A stretch of 64,000 nt of DNA from an uncultured delta proteobacterium (GTDB lineage Bacteria > Desulfobacterota > Desulfobulbia > Desulfobulbales > Desulfocapsaceae). Both the position numbers and the translations under genes were made by a program. The number at the start of each line of letters is the position of its first letter. Within the stretch, counting starts at the first letter, position 1. Under the pieces are notes generated by a model, which saw only the letters and a program-made list of their open reading frames with translations, did no database searches and was not told the DNA's origin. Positions 7,595-15,142 of the stretch are shown here, one piece after another. The DNA lies in contig CAIUQR010000065.1 in assembly GCA_903901335.1 (NCBI GenBank), positions 68,667 through 132,666 on the forward strand, read 5' to 3'.

Positions 7595-9509
7595 GCCAGC
7601 CTGCACCATCACGCCAGTAATGCTGCAGCTTATTGTCAATGCGAAGCACGATCACCTCCAGGTTGAAACCAAAACTTCCTTCGACCAGCGAGACCACAGC
7701 CTGGACGTCATGCCCAAACGTTGCACTTTGCCGCCACAGCCCGTCAAATTGGCTACGCCACCAGTGCTGTACAGCTCCGCCGGCAGCGACACAAAGTTCG
7801 AAATTACCAACGGCTTTTTCGCTGGCGGCACTGTATGAACCTTCAATCATGCAAGGCGGGCTGCTTACTCCGCCGCCGAACTGGGCTCCTCCAAACCAGA
7901 CCATACCGTGATCATTATCGCGCCACCAATGCTGCATTTTGCCGGAACTCAACACACAAACCAGTTCAAAATTGCCTTTTGTACCATAATGGCTCTGAAT
8001 CAGACTTGGGCCGCTGAAAGCTACATTACTCCCGAATTTGACGCCGATGTGCCAGCCCACGCCATCTCTCCAGCAGTGAGTGAGCTTGCTATCCGAGGTT
8101 CGGACCACGACCTCGAAATTACCGGGTGCGTTATAATTCCCCTGAATAAAGCCGGGAACGCCACTCGCATCCGGAGGACCGAAGATGCCGCCGTCATTCC
8201 AGGGCCCGGAGGGCTGCCGATACCACCAGTGATGAAGGCGGTGTGAAGTGGTGAGATGCACCGATTCAAAATTCCGATTGAATGTAGTCGATATGAATGT
8301 GGGGCAAGCCGCAGCATCATTGCAGAAATTCACACTCTTGCTCCACGGAAAACCGGCAGCACTGTTGTCACGCCACCAATGTTGAATACTATTGCCTGGC
8401 CCTGTGGTCAGCAACTCAAAGTTGCGGTGCGTAGCGCCATTGCCGCTCTCCAGCATACCACCGTTGTGCATACGACGCTTCGTCCATGGGTCCGGGTTGA
8501 CACCCGTGATACCAATCTTAGCGCCGCTGTCTATGTCGACTTCACCATAACCAATTCTGACGTATCCTGCATCACCCCAACCGGTGCCCCAGGAGTTCTT
8601 TACGATCCAGCAGTTCAGCGTGTCGTCATAACCTACAACCAGCATGACGTGGCCACCCTCTATCTTGTTGGGTTTGCCGCCTACCGCCGCCTGCTTGTGA
8701 TAAACTCCGGAGCCGTAATAGAAAAAGTCGGTCCAGACGGTAATTCCGCAGACCAGTGGTCCCACCGTATCGAGCCACGTCTTTTGGTCTGCGACACTGC
8801 CCACATGGGTGTAGCTCGGTATTCTGACGGAACGCCCCGAGCGGTCTGGAGTGGGCGTATAGGCCACGGCATTATAAGGACCGCCACCGGTGCCACCACA
8901 GCCCGAACATCCAGATGCCGTGATCGGCCAAGCAAAACATCCGGGATCGGCCGCGCTATTGTTTTTCATCCAGTCCAAGGCATTTTCCGCGTTGCCACAC
9001 TGGCAGCAGGTTGCGTGTAACCCCTTGTGCACATCGCCTTCGGAAATCCACGGCCAAACACAATGCTCGATGCGCACCATCGACTCTACCAGCGCCACGG
9101 CGCCGAATACCCAACATGCCTCACAGCCATTTTGATCACGTATGGTTGTGATCCAGGGCCATCCCCAGCGGTTTCTCCAATCAACACTGGCAGGCGCAGG
9201 ACCTCCAACTGGGGCACCTCCCTCCCCTGCGGTCACTCCTTGGACGGAACCGATCTGCAACCCCGGCTTGGACGCCGCCACAGTGAGAAAGCCAAGGGAA
9301 ACCCTGCGCTCTAAAAGAAAGGGATTGTTGGTCGGCCCGGCCAGCAATTTTTTAAAATCAAGCGCCTTAATTTGAGCTGCTGGCACAAAATTGTTCGAGA
9401 GCCCACCCAACTTGAACTTGGGCGGTTTGGTGTGCAATAAAGTTTCGTTTACTCGCCAAGTGGCTTGGTTTTTTTCAAGAGTCGCTTTGAGTTTGAGAGC
9501 TATAGACAT
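7563..9509 (-). CDS. Papain-like C1A cysteine peptidase fused to lectin-like repeats
   Basis: A 648-residue protein. Residues 1-108 form a lead region without a signal peptide or recognisable inhibitor propeptide. Residues 108-335 are a C1A papain domain: RDQNGCEACWVFGA gives the oxyanion Gln126 and nucleophile Cys132, EGGHVMLVVGY gives His287, and IVKNSWGTGWGD gives Asn305. The domain is rich in extra cysteines (C167-C171, C191, C201, C204). Residues about 340-648 are six repeats of about 50 residues with a core NFEL...QHWWRD...W...FG. The ATG at 9509 has AAGGAG spaced correctly, so the longer open frame to 9581 is not needed. An I42 inhibitor gene follows and overlaps. The substrate is unknown; without a Sec signal the enzyme is either intracellular or exported another way. 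Confidence 0.85.
   Translation of the reverse strand: MSIALKLKATLEKNQATWRVNETLLHTKPPKFKLGGLSNNFVPAAQIKALDFKKLLAGPTNNPFLLERRVSLGFLTVAASKPGLQIGSVQGVTAGEGGAPVGGPAPASVDWRNRWGWPWITTIRDQNGCEACWVFGAVALVESMVRIEHCVWPWISEGDVHKGLHATCCQCGNAENALDWMKNNSAADPGCFAWPITASGCSGCGGTGGGPYNAVAYTPTPDRSGRSVRIPSYTHVGSVADQKTWLDTVGPLVCGITVWTDFFYYGSGVYHKQAAVGGKPNKIEGGHVMLVVGYDDTLNCWIVKNSWGTGWGDAGYVRIGYGEVDIDSGAKIGITGVNPDPWTKRRMHNGGMLESGNGATHRNFELLTTGPGNSIQHWWRDNSAAGFPWSKSVNFCNDAAACPTFISTTFNRNFESVHLTTSHRLHHWWYRQPSGPWNDGGIFGPPDASGVPGFIQGNYNAPGNFEVVVRTSDSKLTHCWRDGVGWHIGVKFGSNVAFSGPSLIQSHYGTKGNFELVCVLSSGKMQHWWRDNDHGMVWFGGAQFGGGVSSPPCMIEGSYSAASEKAVGNFELCVAAGGAVQHWWRSQFDGLWRQSATFGHDVQAVVSLVEGSFGFNLEVIVLRIDNKLQHYWRDGAGWHEGIIFGSIV
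7566..8432 (-). repeat. Six tandem ~50-residue lectin-like repeats inside the C1A peptidase gene
   Basis: Six in-frame units, each with NFE(L/V) at a strand start, then a (L/M/V/I)xHxW(R/Y) motif (QHWWRDN, HHWWYRQ, THCWRDG, QHWWRDN, QHWWRSQ, QHYWRDG), then W...FG and a closing (M/L/F)I(E/Q/S)(G/S/T) strand. The last unit ends exactly at the stop codon. Spacing and Trp placement resemble blades of a beta-propeller lectin such as the PLL/DUF346 group. That likeness is inferred; six complete units plus a partial strand near residue 350 could close into a six- or seven-bladed propeller that tethers the protease to a glycan. Confidence 0.65.
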
Positions 9510-9831
9510 TTTTATTCTCCTTCGGATAATGTTGCCGGATACAAAAATGATATCCTCGCCCAGTATCGATATAAGTCCCAACCACCTGAAATAACAGGCA
9601 GGACAAGCTACTTTTTACTTTCTGTCATGGTCGCGCTGACACAAAGAGCGCCCTATCGCAACAATACTTCTCTGCCTAGACGCGACCTTCCATCTTATTT
9701 TTTTGCACTTTTCTCTTCAGTGTAAAGATGTTGCCTTTATTGGTGTGAAATTCATTAGCAGGTTCGGCGTGGCGACCCTATACTTAAAGTATTTATCTAG
9801 AGTTGTTGAGATTTATCCTACGCGCATTTTG
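9510..9831. other. Intergenic region between the two peptidase-inhibitor pairs
   Basis: This stretch separates the stop of inhibitor copy 2 from the start of the lectin-type peptidase. I see the AAGGAG ribosome binding site at its right-hand edge next to 9509, and a short inverted repeat ATACTTAAAGTAT near 9780. No open frame, RNA gene or convincing terminator was found. It does not contain the leader element found at 11158 and 15568. Whether the second pair has its own promoter here is open. Confidence 0.5.
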
Positions 9832-10203
9832 CTACGGCAGCACATAAAGCTGGATGCGGAACCTGGTGGTGACCGAGGAGTCACCTTCCCAGTGACGCCA
9901 GTGCTTTAATACAACCTCGCCCTCGCCGACTTTTTTTCCCTGGAAGATAAATGTGACATCGCCGCCGGAGCCAATGGCATTTGCCGGATAGCGAGGTTCG
10001 TTTGCAAGCGCTTGTATGCATTCCTCATCGTAGCAATCAATAACCCAGCGGTAACCAGAGGTCGCATTTTCCGGCAGGTTTATTCGAACCGACTCTCCCT
10101 GGTGGATATGCACCGTCCGTCCGTTATCACTTTCGACTAGCAACAGCATTGTCTGTGGGGCCTTTGATGTATTGGGACAGCAAACTGCGCTGACGGAATG
10201 CAT
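9832..10203 (-). CDS. Chagasin-like (MEROPS I42) cysteine peptidase inhibitor, copy 2
   Basis: A protein of 105-123 residues depending on the start. From the ATG at 10149 it begins MLLLVESDNGRTVHIHQGES and aligns from its first residue with chagasin. The inhibitory loops are clear: LPENATSGYRW (NPTTGY-W loop), IGSGGDVTF (GxGG loop) and VLKHWRHWEGD (RPW loop, with His instead of Pro). The ATG at 10203, with GGCGG upstream, is used here; a GTG at 10230 is also possible. No signal peptide is evident. It lies 89 bp downstream of the second C1A peptidase gene on the same strand. It differs strongly from copy 1, so the two are not a recent duplication. Confidence 0.75.
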   Translation of the reverse strand: MHSVSAVCCPNTSKAPQTMLLLVESDNGRTVHIHQGESVRINLPENATSGYRWVIDCYDEECIQALANEPRYPANAIGSGGDVTFIFQGKKVGEGEVVLKHWRHWEGDSSVTTRFRIQLYVLP

Positions 10204-10292
10204 ACGGCAACCGCCCGTCAGCGCAGTCACTCATGCCATGAACAGGATGTGTATTCCAGTCACACCGGCATATTTTTTACAACCAACCACGT

Positions 10293-11105
10293 TCAGATGG
10301 TCGCGCCATAGCTTTCGTTGAAAAACGCGGCATTGATGTAGGCCTCGCTGGCGTAGGCGAAGCCTTTGTCGCCCCAGGCTGGCCCCCAGCTGTTGCGCAC
10401 GATGAAGCGTTTGTCCTTAGTGTAGCCGACAATGCAGACTGCGTGACCGCCACGGACGGTGTTGGGCTGGAAGGTATCCAGCTTGCCCTGGGTCGCCTTG
10501 GCATTATCCCAGGTTGCATCCACACTCAATCCGGCCATGAAAGGGCCATGAGTAGCCAGCCAGGTGCGCCAATTCGTAAGGTTCTTGGCTAAATTGAAAT
10601 AAGATGCGATGCGGCAGGTAGCGGCAGTGGCGTAGAAGGTGTTCTCATCGCCCAAATACATGGTAGTAGCAATATGGAAGGGGAGGAGGGCTTCGGGCAC
10701 CGCTCCGTATTTGCGCAGAAATTCCATAGCTGCCTTGAGGCTCGTTCCGACGCCTTCGATGAATGTTTCAGCGCGATTGACAAATTCATCAGTTTCCTTG
10801 GACGCCATCCACGTGCAACGAGGCGACAGCCGTCCGGGCTGGGCCAATTTACCGGCCTTGACCATATGATAGCGCGCAACGCCGTCGGTAGACGCCCAGC
10901 CGACGCACGATCCGGTCGATTCCTGATCGCCGATATCCCACCATGCCGCGCGAAGGTCAATACTGGGAGGTAAGGCTGCAGCCGGCGCAGCGATGGCATT
11001 GGCCGCAAGGGCATGGTCGATGTTCCAGTCGCGCTCGGTATTGCGCGAAGGCACCAGATTGCATATACGATTTGCTTCGGGTGTTGTGTTGGTTTTCTTA
11101 GGCAT
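10293..11105 (-). CDS. Papain-like C1A cysteine peptidase, compact form
   Basis: A 270-residue peptidase with little beyond the catalytic domain. WDIGDQESTGSCVGWAS gives Gln61 and nucleophile Cys67 (the residue after Cys is Val where papain has Trp), VRGGHAVCIVGY gives His221, and FIVRNSWGPAWGD gives Asn238. The N-terminal 45 residues are Ala-rich, with no signal peptide and no recognisable propeptide. AGGAG lies 7 bases before the ATG. The gene is first in a minus-strand run C1A-I42-C1A(lectin)-I42, and its upstream region carries a TATAAT promoter followed by a structured leader (11158-11362). Papain-like folds are also used by transglutaminases and deamidases, so proteolysis is inferred from the intact triad. 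Confidence 0.85.
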   Translation of the reverse strand: MPKKTNTTPEANRICNLVPSRNTERDWNIDHALAANAIAAPAAALPPSIDLRAAWWDIGDQESTGSCVGWASTDGVARYHMVKAGKLAQPGRLSPRCTWMASKETDEFVNRAETFIEGVGTSLKAAMEFLRKYGAVPEALLPFHIATTMYLGDENTFYATAATCRIASYFNLAKNLTNWRTWLATHGPFMAGLSVDATWDNAKATQGKLDTFQPNTVRGGHAVCIVGYTKDKRFIVRNSWGPAWGDKGFAYASEAYINAAFFNESYGATI

Positions 11106-11157
11106 AATTGTTCTCCTTTGGTTTTATGTCCAGCAAGCCAATCCCGCCGAATAATCA

Positions 11158-11362
11158 ATGACTGATTATCATGTAAATTTGCCCTGATACTCTTGTACCA
11201 AGGGGTTTTCTGGCATATTGCCCTGTTTCAACATCAAGCCGCACCTAACGAAATGCACATGATATTCCCCTTTCACCTCCTTGGATAAATTCTCTGTTCC
11301 TTACCCATTATACACGCTGATATGATTCACTGCTACAATTTTTCAGGTTATGCAATAAAAAT
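11158..11362 (-). repeat. Leader/promoter element copy A (diverged ~205-bp repeat)
   Basis: Aligns along its whole length with 15568-15770. Read on the minus strand, it runs from a TATAAT promoter (11312-11307) to three potential RNA hairpins: H1 with arms 11243-11247 and 11235-11239, H2 at 11212-11222 (GGCA/TGCC), and H3 with arms 11185-11192 and 11164-11171 (one mismatch). Copy B forms the same three hairpins with different arm sequences. The conserved core between H1 and H3 reads TTGAAACAGGGCAA. It ends about 50 bp before the start codon of the compact C1A peptidase, so it would be that operon's 5' leader. Confidence 0.65.
11307..11337 (-). promoter_or_regulatory. Predicted promoter of the peptidase-inhibitor operon
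   Basis: On the minus strand, a consensus TATAAT (11312-11307) lies 16 bases after TGTAGCAGT (11337-11329). Both blocks and the 16-base spacing are identical in the second copy at 15718-15748, while most surrounding bases differ. The -35 position does not match TTGACA well, so an activator may be needed. Transcription from here would give a leader of about 200 nt before the peptidase start codon. Confidence 0.55.
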
Positions 11363-11542
11363 TGCGGGCAAGGGTTCCTTTGTATCTGCCACTTTTTAAA
11401 ACAGCTCATTTTACGCGGGTCAGCTTGAGCGACTTATTGGGGGATTTGTGAAGGGATCTCTTTCAAGTCCGGGTTATTGACTGGTTGAGTCAAAACAACC
11501 TGCCGGTATTGACGACACAACTTTGTAAAGATTAATCTTTGT

Positions 11543-12208
11543 TTACAGTGAGTTAGAATTTTGCCATCGAAGCGAGTCGGACTCCTCACGCATCGTTCCT
11601 CCTATAAGCCAGCCGATATAACTCGAATAATGGCGCGTGCTTTGTATGACAAGCTCGTTACCATCGGTTCCGATCTTTAGATACTCGGTATTGGTACGAC
11701 GCCCGAACCACAACGTAAAGTCGCGATTCACTCGAGGTGCGAGGCGAATATTTTGGCTTTCGCACGTGAAGTCGCCTTTGTGCCTGGAAAGCTCCCTCGA
11801 CGCCAATATCCGTGGTTGCCCTGGACCTGAACGGTCTAACGCAGCAATCCGTATGATGTCTGCCGCAGGCTGCTCTATCCGGACATGGGACCCGAGTGGC
11901 CAATCGTCTGTGGCTGTTGGAAAGTTGGAAACACCGGCTGCTTCCCGGACATGACGGGAAAAGAAGTAAAACGTCAGCGTGCTGCAGGCCTGCACGTCCA
12001 GGCCGCTGCAGTATTGGTTGGGGCTGGCTGAATTCGAATAAATGCCTGCTATTGACGGACACGGGTTTTCGGCCATTGCTCTGGGCGATTCGTTCGACTG
12101 AGGATCCGGCCATGGTGCAGGAGCTGTACATCCTGCAAGTGCGAATAGAAGTGCAAATACTGCGCATGACAGCAGGAACTGTACTCGCAACACCACTTGG
12201 CTATCCAT
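11543..12208 (-). CDS. Predicted lipoprotein of unknown function
   Basis: A 221-residue protein with an N-terminal signal segment (LLSCAVFALLFALAGC) ending in a LAGC lipobox, so it should be lipid-anchored at about Cys26. The mature part has PCPSIAGIYSN, a pattern like that seen in other 'C-x-I-x-G-x-Y' bacterial lipoproteins, several Cys residues (PSIAG...YCSG...ACST) and no catalytic motif that I recognise. The ATG at 12208 is chosen over 12253 because a GGGGGGAG run lies just upstream. It is an island gene transcribed in the same direction as its neighbours, with a possible weak terminator palindrome directly after the stop. Confidence 0.7.
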   Translation of the reverse strand: MDSQVVLRVQFLLSCAVFALLFALAGCTAPAPWPDPQSNESPRAMAENPCPSIAGIYSNSASPNQYCSGLDVQACSTLTFYFFSRHVREAAGVSNFPTATDDWPLGSHVRIEQPAADIIRIAALDRSGPGQPRILASRELSRHKGDFTCESQNIRLAPRVNRDFTLWFGRRTNTEYLKIGTDGNELVIQSTRHYSSYIGWLIGGTMREESDSLRWQNSNSL

Positions 12209-12639
12209 CTCGTCTCCCCCCTGATTGCTCTGAATCTCCCAACGATCAATCATATAGAAAAGCGGCTCTCAATAAAACTCAGCTTATTCATTATGTTTCT
12301 AAGTGAAATAAAACCATTGCCCTACTGAAGATCTTACCACAAAAAAGCCGCGATCTCTCTTGTTGCGCGGTGGAAATAATTCAGGACCGAAAAAACATAC
12401 ACCAAGGTGTTGGAAAAAGTTCGCTGGTCTCAAGGATTTCAATGTCCAATGTGTGGTTCTCAAAATTGCAGCCTTGTAATGACTCGAAACCTCAACCAAT
12501 GTTCTTGGTGCAATACCAAAATTATATGGACGAAAAAAGAGATCCACTAGTCTCAGAGGGCTTTTTCTACAGGCTGAACGTTTCCTATAACCGGCTAGCA
12601 ATGGAACGCAGCGGAATTGCCAGTCCGAGTTAATAGATA
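12209..12639. other. Intergenic region with transposase remnant
   Basis: Between two island lipoprotein genes. The part 12381-12550 encodes an IS1595-like transposase fragment on the plus strand (separate entry). The rest has a short hairpin-like GCCGCGATC...GTTGCGCGGT stretch near 12347-12371 and otherwise nothing I can name. The open minus-strand frame at 12299-12601 has no ribosome binding site and no recognisable protein features and is not annotated. Confidence 0.5.
12381..12550 (+). pseudogene. Remnant of an IS1595-family (ISXO2-like) transposase, zinc-ribbon part
   Basis: The plus-strand frame through 12381-12550 reads FRTEKTYTKVLEKVRWSQGF, then QCPMCGSQNC, then a second CSWC pair about 20 residues on, and ends at a TAG. 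This is the N-terminal signature of IS1595/ISXO2 transposases: an RW-x-x-GF-x-CP-x-CG zinc ribbon with a C-x-x-C partner. There is no start codon in frame, and the DDE catalytic part is absent. It points to past insertion-sequence activity inside the island. No terminal inverted repeats were recognised. Confidence 0.5.
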
Positions 12640-13455
12640 TCAGCCTGTCTTATTTATATTATGCAGAAATTCGTCAAACAATTCTTCCAGTTCTTTATTG
12701 TATGAAGCTTTAAGCGCTTTTGCAAAACCTTCGCCATCTTCGATATCCAAAAGCAGCTTTCTAAATCCGGATGGATTTGTCGTAGCCAGATAATTTATGA
12801 ACATCATACTTTGCCGATAAAACATATGATGTGTCAACTCCCAGTCGCCTGGATATTTTTGAAAAATAAAGCCACCCGTTTCATCGGGGACCAAATATTT
12901 GCCTGATTTTATGGACTCTATTGCCTGTTTTTCTGTTACCGTCTGCGCACCTCCACCATTTGAAACATAAGTGGCTAACCCCTCTTTGAACCAAACGGGC
13001 AATTCGTTCATTTTGTAGTTACCGAGTTGATCAAGGATATGGAGATGGGACAACTCATGTATGAGATACATTTTTGCAATTTCATCTCCGTCTTCAAAAA
13101 CCCGGGGAGAAAGAAACAACTTTGTCAGCACTCCAGCCCGGACGTTGGCCCCATACATTTTGGTGAAGCTCTCAATTGATCGGCATACATGTACTCGAAC
13201 TGGCTTGGTAAATGAACGATATTGTATTTCTTCTACTGTTTGAATCGCTGATGGAAGAAATGAGACGACCCTGTTTGCATATTCCTCGGCACCTAGTTCA
13301 AATAAGACTCTATTATCATCTCTTTGCGGGATAAAATCGTCAGTTGATCTCAAGGAAGAAATACATTGCCTTGAGAATGTACAGCCAATGAGGGACGAGA
13401 AGTTAACAGCAACCAATAGCAAAAGAGCTGTATTTTTGATAAGTTTCTTTATCAT
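12640..13455 (-). CDS. Lipoprotein with a gluzincin-like (peptidase MA-type) metallopeptidase domain
   Basis: A 271-residue protein. MIKKLIKNTALLLLVAVNFS is a signal segment ending in a SLIGC lipobox, so it is probably membrane-anchored. The domain has LIHELSHLHILD (HExxH zinc site) and, about 20 residues later, WFKEGLATYVS, where the Glu would be the third zinc ligand. This is the peptidase_MA pattern. Intact ligands suggest an active zinc peptidase in the periplasm or on the cell surface. The start at 13455 was chosen because the signal peptide begins there; the frame is open to 13554, and neither start has a clear ribosome binding site. Its substrate is unknown, and it is a third predicted peptidase in this island. 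Confidence 0.75.
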   Translation of the reverse strand: MIKKLIKNTALLLLVAVNFSSLIGCTFSRQCISSLRSTDDFIPQRDDNRVLFELGAEEYANRVVSFLPSAIQTVEEIQYRSFTKPVRVHVCRSIESFTKMYGANVRAGVLTKLFLSPRVFEDGDEIAKMYLIHELSHLHILDQLGNYKMNELPVWFKEGLATYVSNGGGAQTVTEKQAIESIKSGKYLVPDETGGFIFQKYPGDWELTHHMFYRQSMMFINYLATTNPSGFRKLLLDIEDGEGFAKALKASYNKELEELFDEFLHNINKTG

Positions 13456-13578
13456 TTCATTCAGATGGAGGATGAAAAGCACTGGTTCATCCAGAGTGTT
13501 TTGTCGTTTGATTAGAGATTTAAACAAGGCGAATTCAACACCGGATATCGTCACAAGAACCTGCCATGAATGCCAGAA

Positions 13579-14784
13579 TCAGAATGGGCTTTCTTTCGGC
13601 TTCGGCTTTATCAGACGCAGGTTCCATGTTCTCATCGTCTCGCCTTTTTCGATATCCCCCGTGACGTCTTTGCCTGACAACAGATCCGGGTTCTTGGGGT
13701 CTGCCTGGCCGCTCACCTTTATGAAATTCGTGGCTTCCCTCGGAGCTTCCCTGCTCTCGGAAGACGACGAAATCGGTTTGGGGTCGCACCGGTTGCCGGG
13801 ATTGGTATCGCTCTGCTCTTCATGCCGCTTTGTAGTCACCGGTGGATATTTCACCTCGATCGTGTACTTTCCGTCATTTCGGTCAATTAAAATACGGACG
13901 GTCTCCTTGGAGGAGGCATTGCCGTTTTTCGTGATAAGATGTGATTCCTCCCGCTCTGTCTGGCGCATGGGATTCGGTTGGCCGACCCCGAACGCCCCGC
14001 ACTTGATCCAGGTTGTCGACTTGTTTTTTCTGCTCAGCTGGAACTCGTACTTGTGGACGACACGCGCCATCGGACGGTCTGTGCCTTCGCTTCCCAGGGA
14101 TATGGGCTGAAGCATCACTTCGACGAAATCCTTGTCGGAGTCCAAGGTCGTATACGTTGAGGTGTTGACAGCCCCCTGCGGCTGTCCGGGCCAGGAACCG
14201 ACCTTCTCACTCCCGGTTTTTTCCGATTTGTTTTCGCGTTTAAAGCTGTAGCTGATCGTACCCTGCCAATGCTCTACACATTGGTTCGGGAAATGAGGAG
14301 ACAGTGTCTGCACGATTTTATTGGCAAGGGATTTGCTGTTCTCCAAAGCTGTTTTACCATTTGTGGGAGGCTCACTTTCGTAGACGATCTGGGTCGGCTT
14401 ATCCGTTCCCCGATCATACACCTGAACCGCCACAGAAATCCGGCCATCGGGATGAGAGAAGGAAACGATTCCCATTACATAACGAGACCCGGTCGCATCT
14501 GCCAAATTTTGCAGCATTTCCTGATCTTCCTCTTTACCTATCGTCTCGCCGAACTTCTGCCAGTCGACGACGGTAAGCGCATTGGTCTCGCTGGTCCAAT
14601 CGATGCATTTGCTCCTCAGGCCATCGCCAATCTCACCTTCAAGAAAATGCGCGATGGCGCTTGCAGCCCCTTCGTCGCCGTAGGTGTACACAAAAATCGA
14701 AGAATCGGTCCCCGTCGCCCCTAGGGCCAATGTTGCAGTGGTAAGCACCACCAGCAGCAGACCTGCTAAAAAGAGTTTTTGCAA
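13579..14784 (-). CDS. Secreted protein of unknown function with TTG start
   Basis: A 401-residue protein. The hydrophobic LFLAGLLLVVLTTATLALGA segment is a Sec signal peptide ending near residue 24. The best start is a TTG at 14784, since AGGAGG lies 8 bases upstream and no ATG fits; a longer frame opens at 14877. Residues about 30-160 (SSIFVYTYGDEGAASAIAHF, ATGSRYVMGIVSF, ISVAVQVYDR) resemble the small alpha/beta domain at the N-terminus of TolB, LpoB or CsgG-type proteins. The C-terminal half is Lys/Ser/Thr/Pro-rich and unrecognised. It belongs to the minus-strand island gene row. The function is unknown. Confidence 0.65.
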   Translation of the reverse strand: MQKLFLAGLLLVVLTTATLALGATGTDSSIFVYTYGDEGAASAIAHFLEGEIGDGLRSKCIDWTSETNALTVVDWQKFGETIGKEEDQEMLQNLADATGSRYVMGIVSFSHPDGRISVAVQVYDRGTDKPTQIVYESEPPTNGKTALENSKSLANKIVQTLSPHFPNQCVEHWQGTISYSFKRENKSEKTGSEKVGSWPGQPQGAVNTSTYTTLDSDKDFVEVMLQPISLGSEGTDRPMARVVHKYEFQLSRKNKSTTWIKCGAFGVGQPNPMRQTEREESHLITKNGNASSKETVRILIDRNDGKYTIEVKYPPVTTKRHEEQSDTNPGNRCDPKPISSSSESREAPREATNFIKVSGQADPKNPDLLSGKDVTGDIEKGETMRTWNLRLIKPKPKESPF

Positions 14785-15081
14785 ATGTCCATCCTCCTGT
14801 CGCGACCATTCGCTTTCGCGAGGTAGAGCGCACCGTCGGCGCGCCGGAAAAAATCGTCGGTGGTGCTGCCATCGCATCGTGGAAGGGCAATAGCTCCTTA
14901 CAGTATTTTTTACCGCCGTGTTCAGGTCTTAAAAACAAAAACCCACTTTAAAATCAATTGAATCAACTCATTTTCTCCGCAGTTAAGCGGTCTCTAGATC
15001 GATCTCCAAGATTCTCCCAATATATTTCCACATAATACCAGGTTTTAAAAACAGCAAATTGACTTTTTCTACAGACTCAGC

Positions 15082-15126
15082 AACAAGTTCACCGGCGGAG
15101 CGATAGCCCCGTCCGTCGAACTTGTT
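15082..15126 (-). other. attC-like hairpin downstream of the membrane-protein gene (tentative)
   Basis: Perfect 9-bp arms AACAAGTTC (15082-15090) and GAACTTGTT (15118-15126) enclose a second 6-bp stem, CGGCGG (15093-15098) with CCG-T-CCG (15109-15115), that carries one bulged base. Two stems ending in AAC and GTT with an unpaired base are the layout of integron attC sites. The flanking core bases do not fit RYYYAAC/GTTRRRY well; on the right the order is GTT-AT-TAGGC. It starts 17 bp after the stop of the membrane-protein gene, where an attC would be. It could also be an ordinary transcription hairpin. Confidence 0.35.
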
Positions 15127-15142
15127 ATTAGGCAGCGTTGTA

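Larger units (their letters stand above)
11106..11542. other. Upstream region of the peptidase operon
   Basis: This 437-bp gap holds the ribosome binding site of the compact peptidase (near 11115), leader copy A (11158-11362) with its promoter, and a 14-bp perfect palindrome AAAGATTAATCTTT at 11527-11540 just downstream of the lipoprotein stop codon, which may act as a weak terminator for that gene. On the minus strand an eight-codon frame starts just after an AAGGAGGTGA-like purine run (near 11275), but it is not conserved in the second leader copy. No longer coding frame was convincing. Confidence 0.6.

Noticed and set aside
12299..12601. Minus-strand 100-codon open frame
   Set aside because: It is antisense to the transposase remnant, lacks a ribosome binding site and has random-looking composition.
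13579..14877. Start of the secreted island protein at 14877
   Set aside because: The extra 31 residues are Arg-rich, without a ribosome binding site, and would bury the signal peptide; AGGAGG fits the TTG at 14784.
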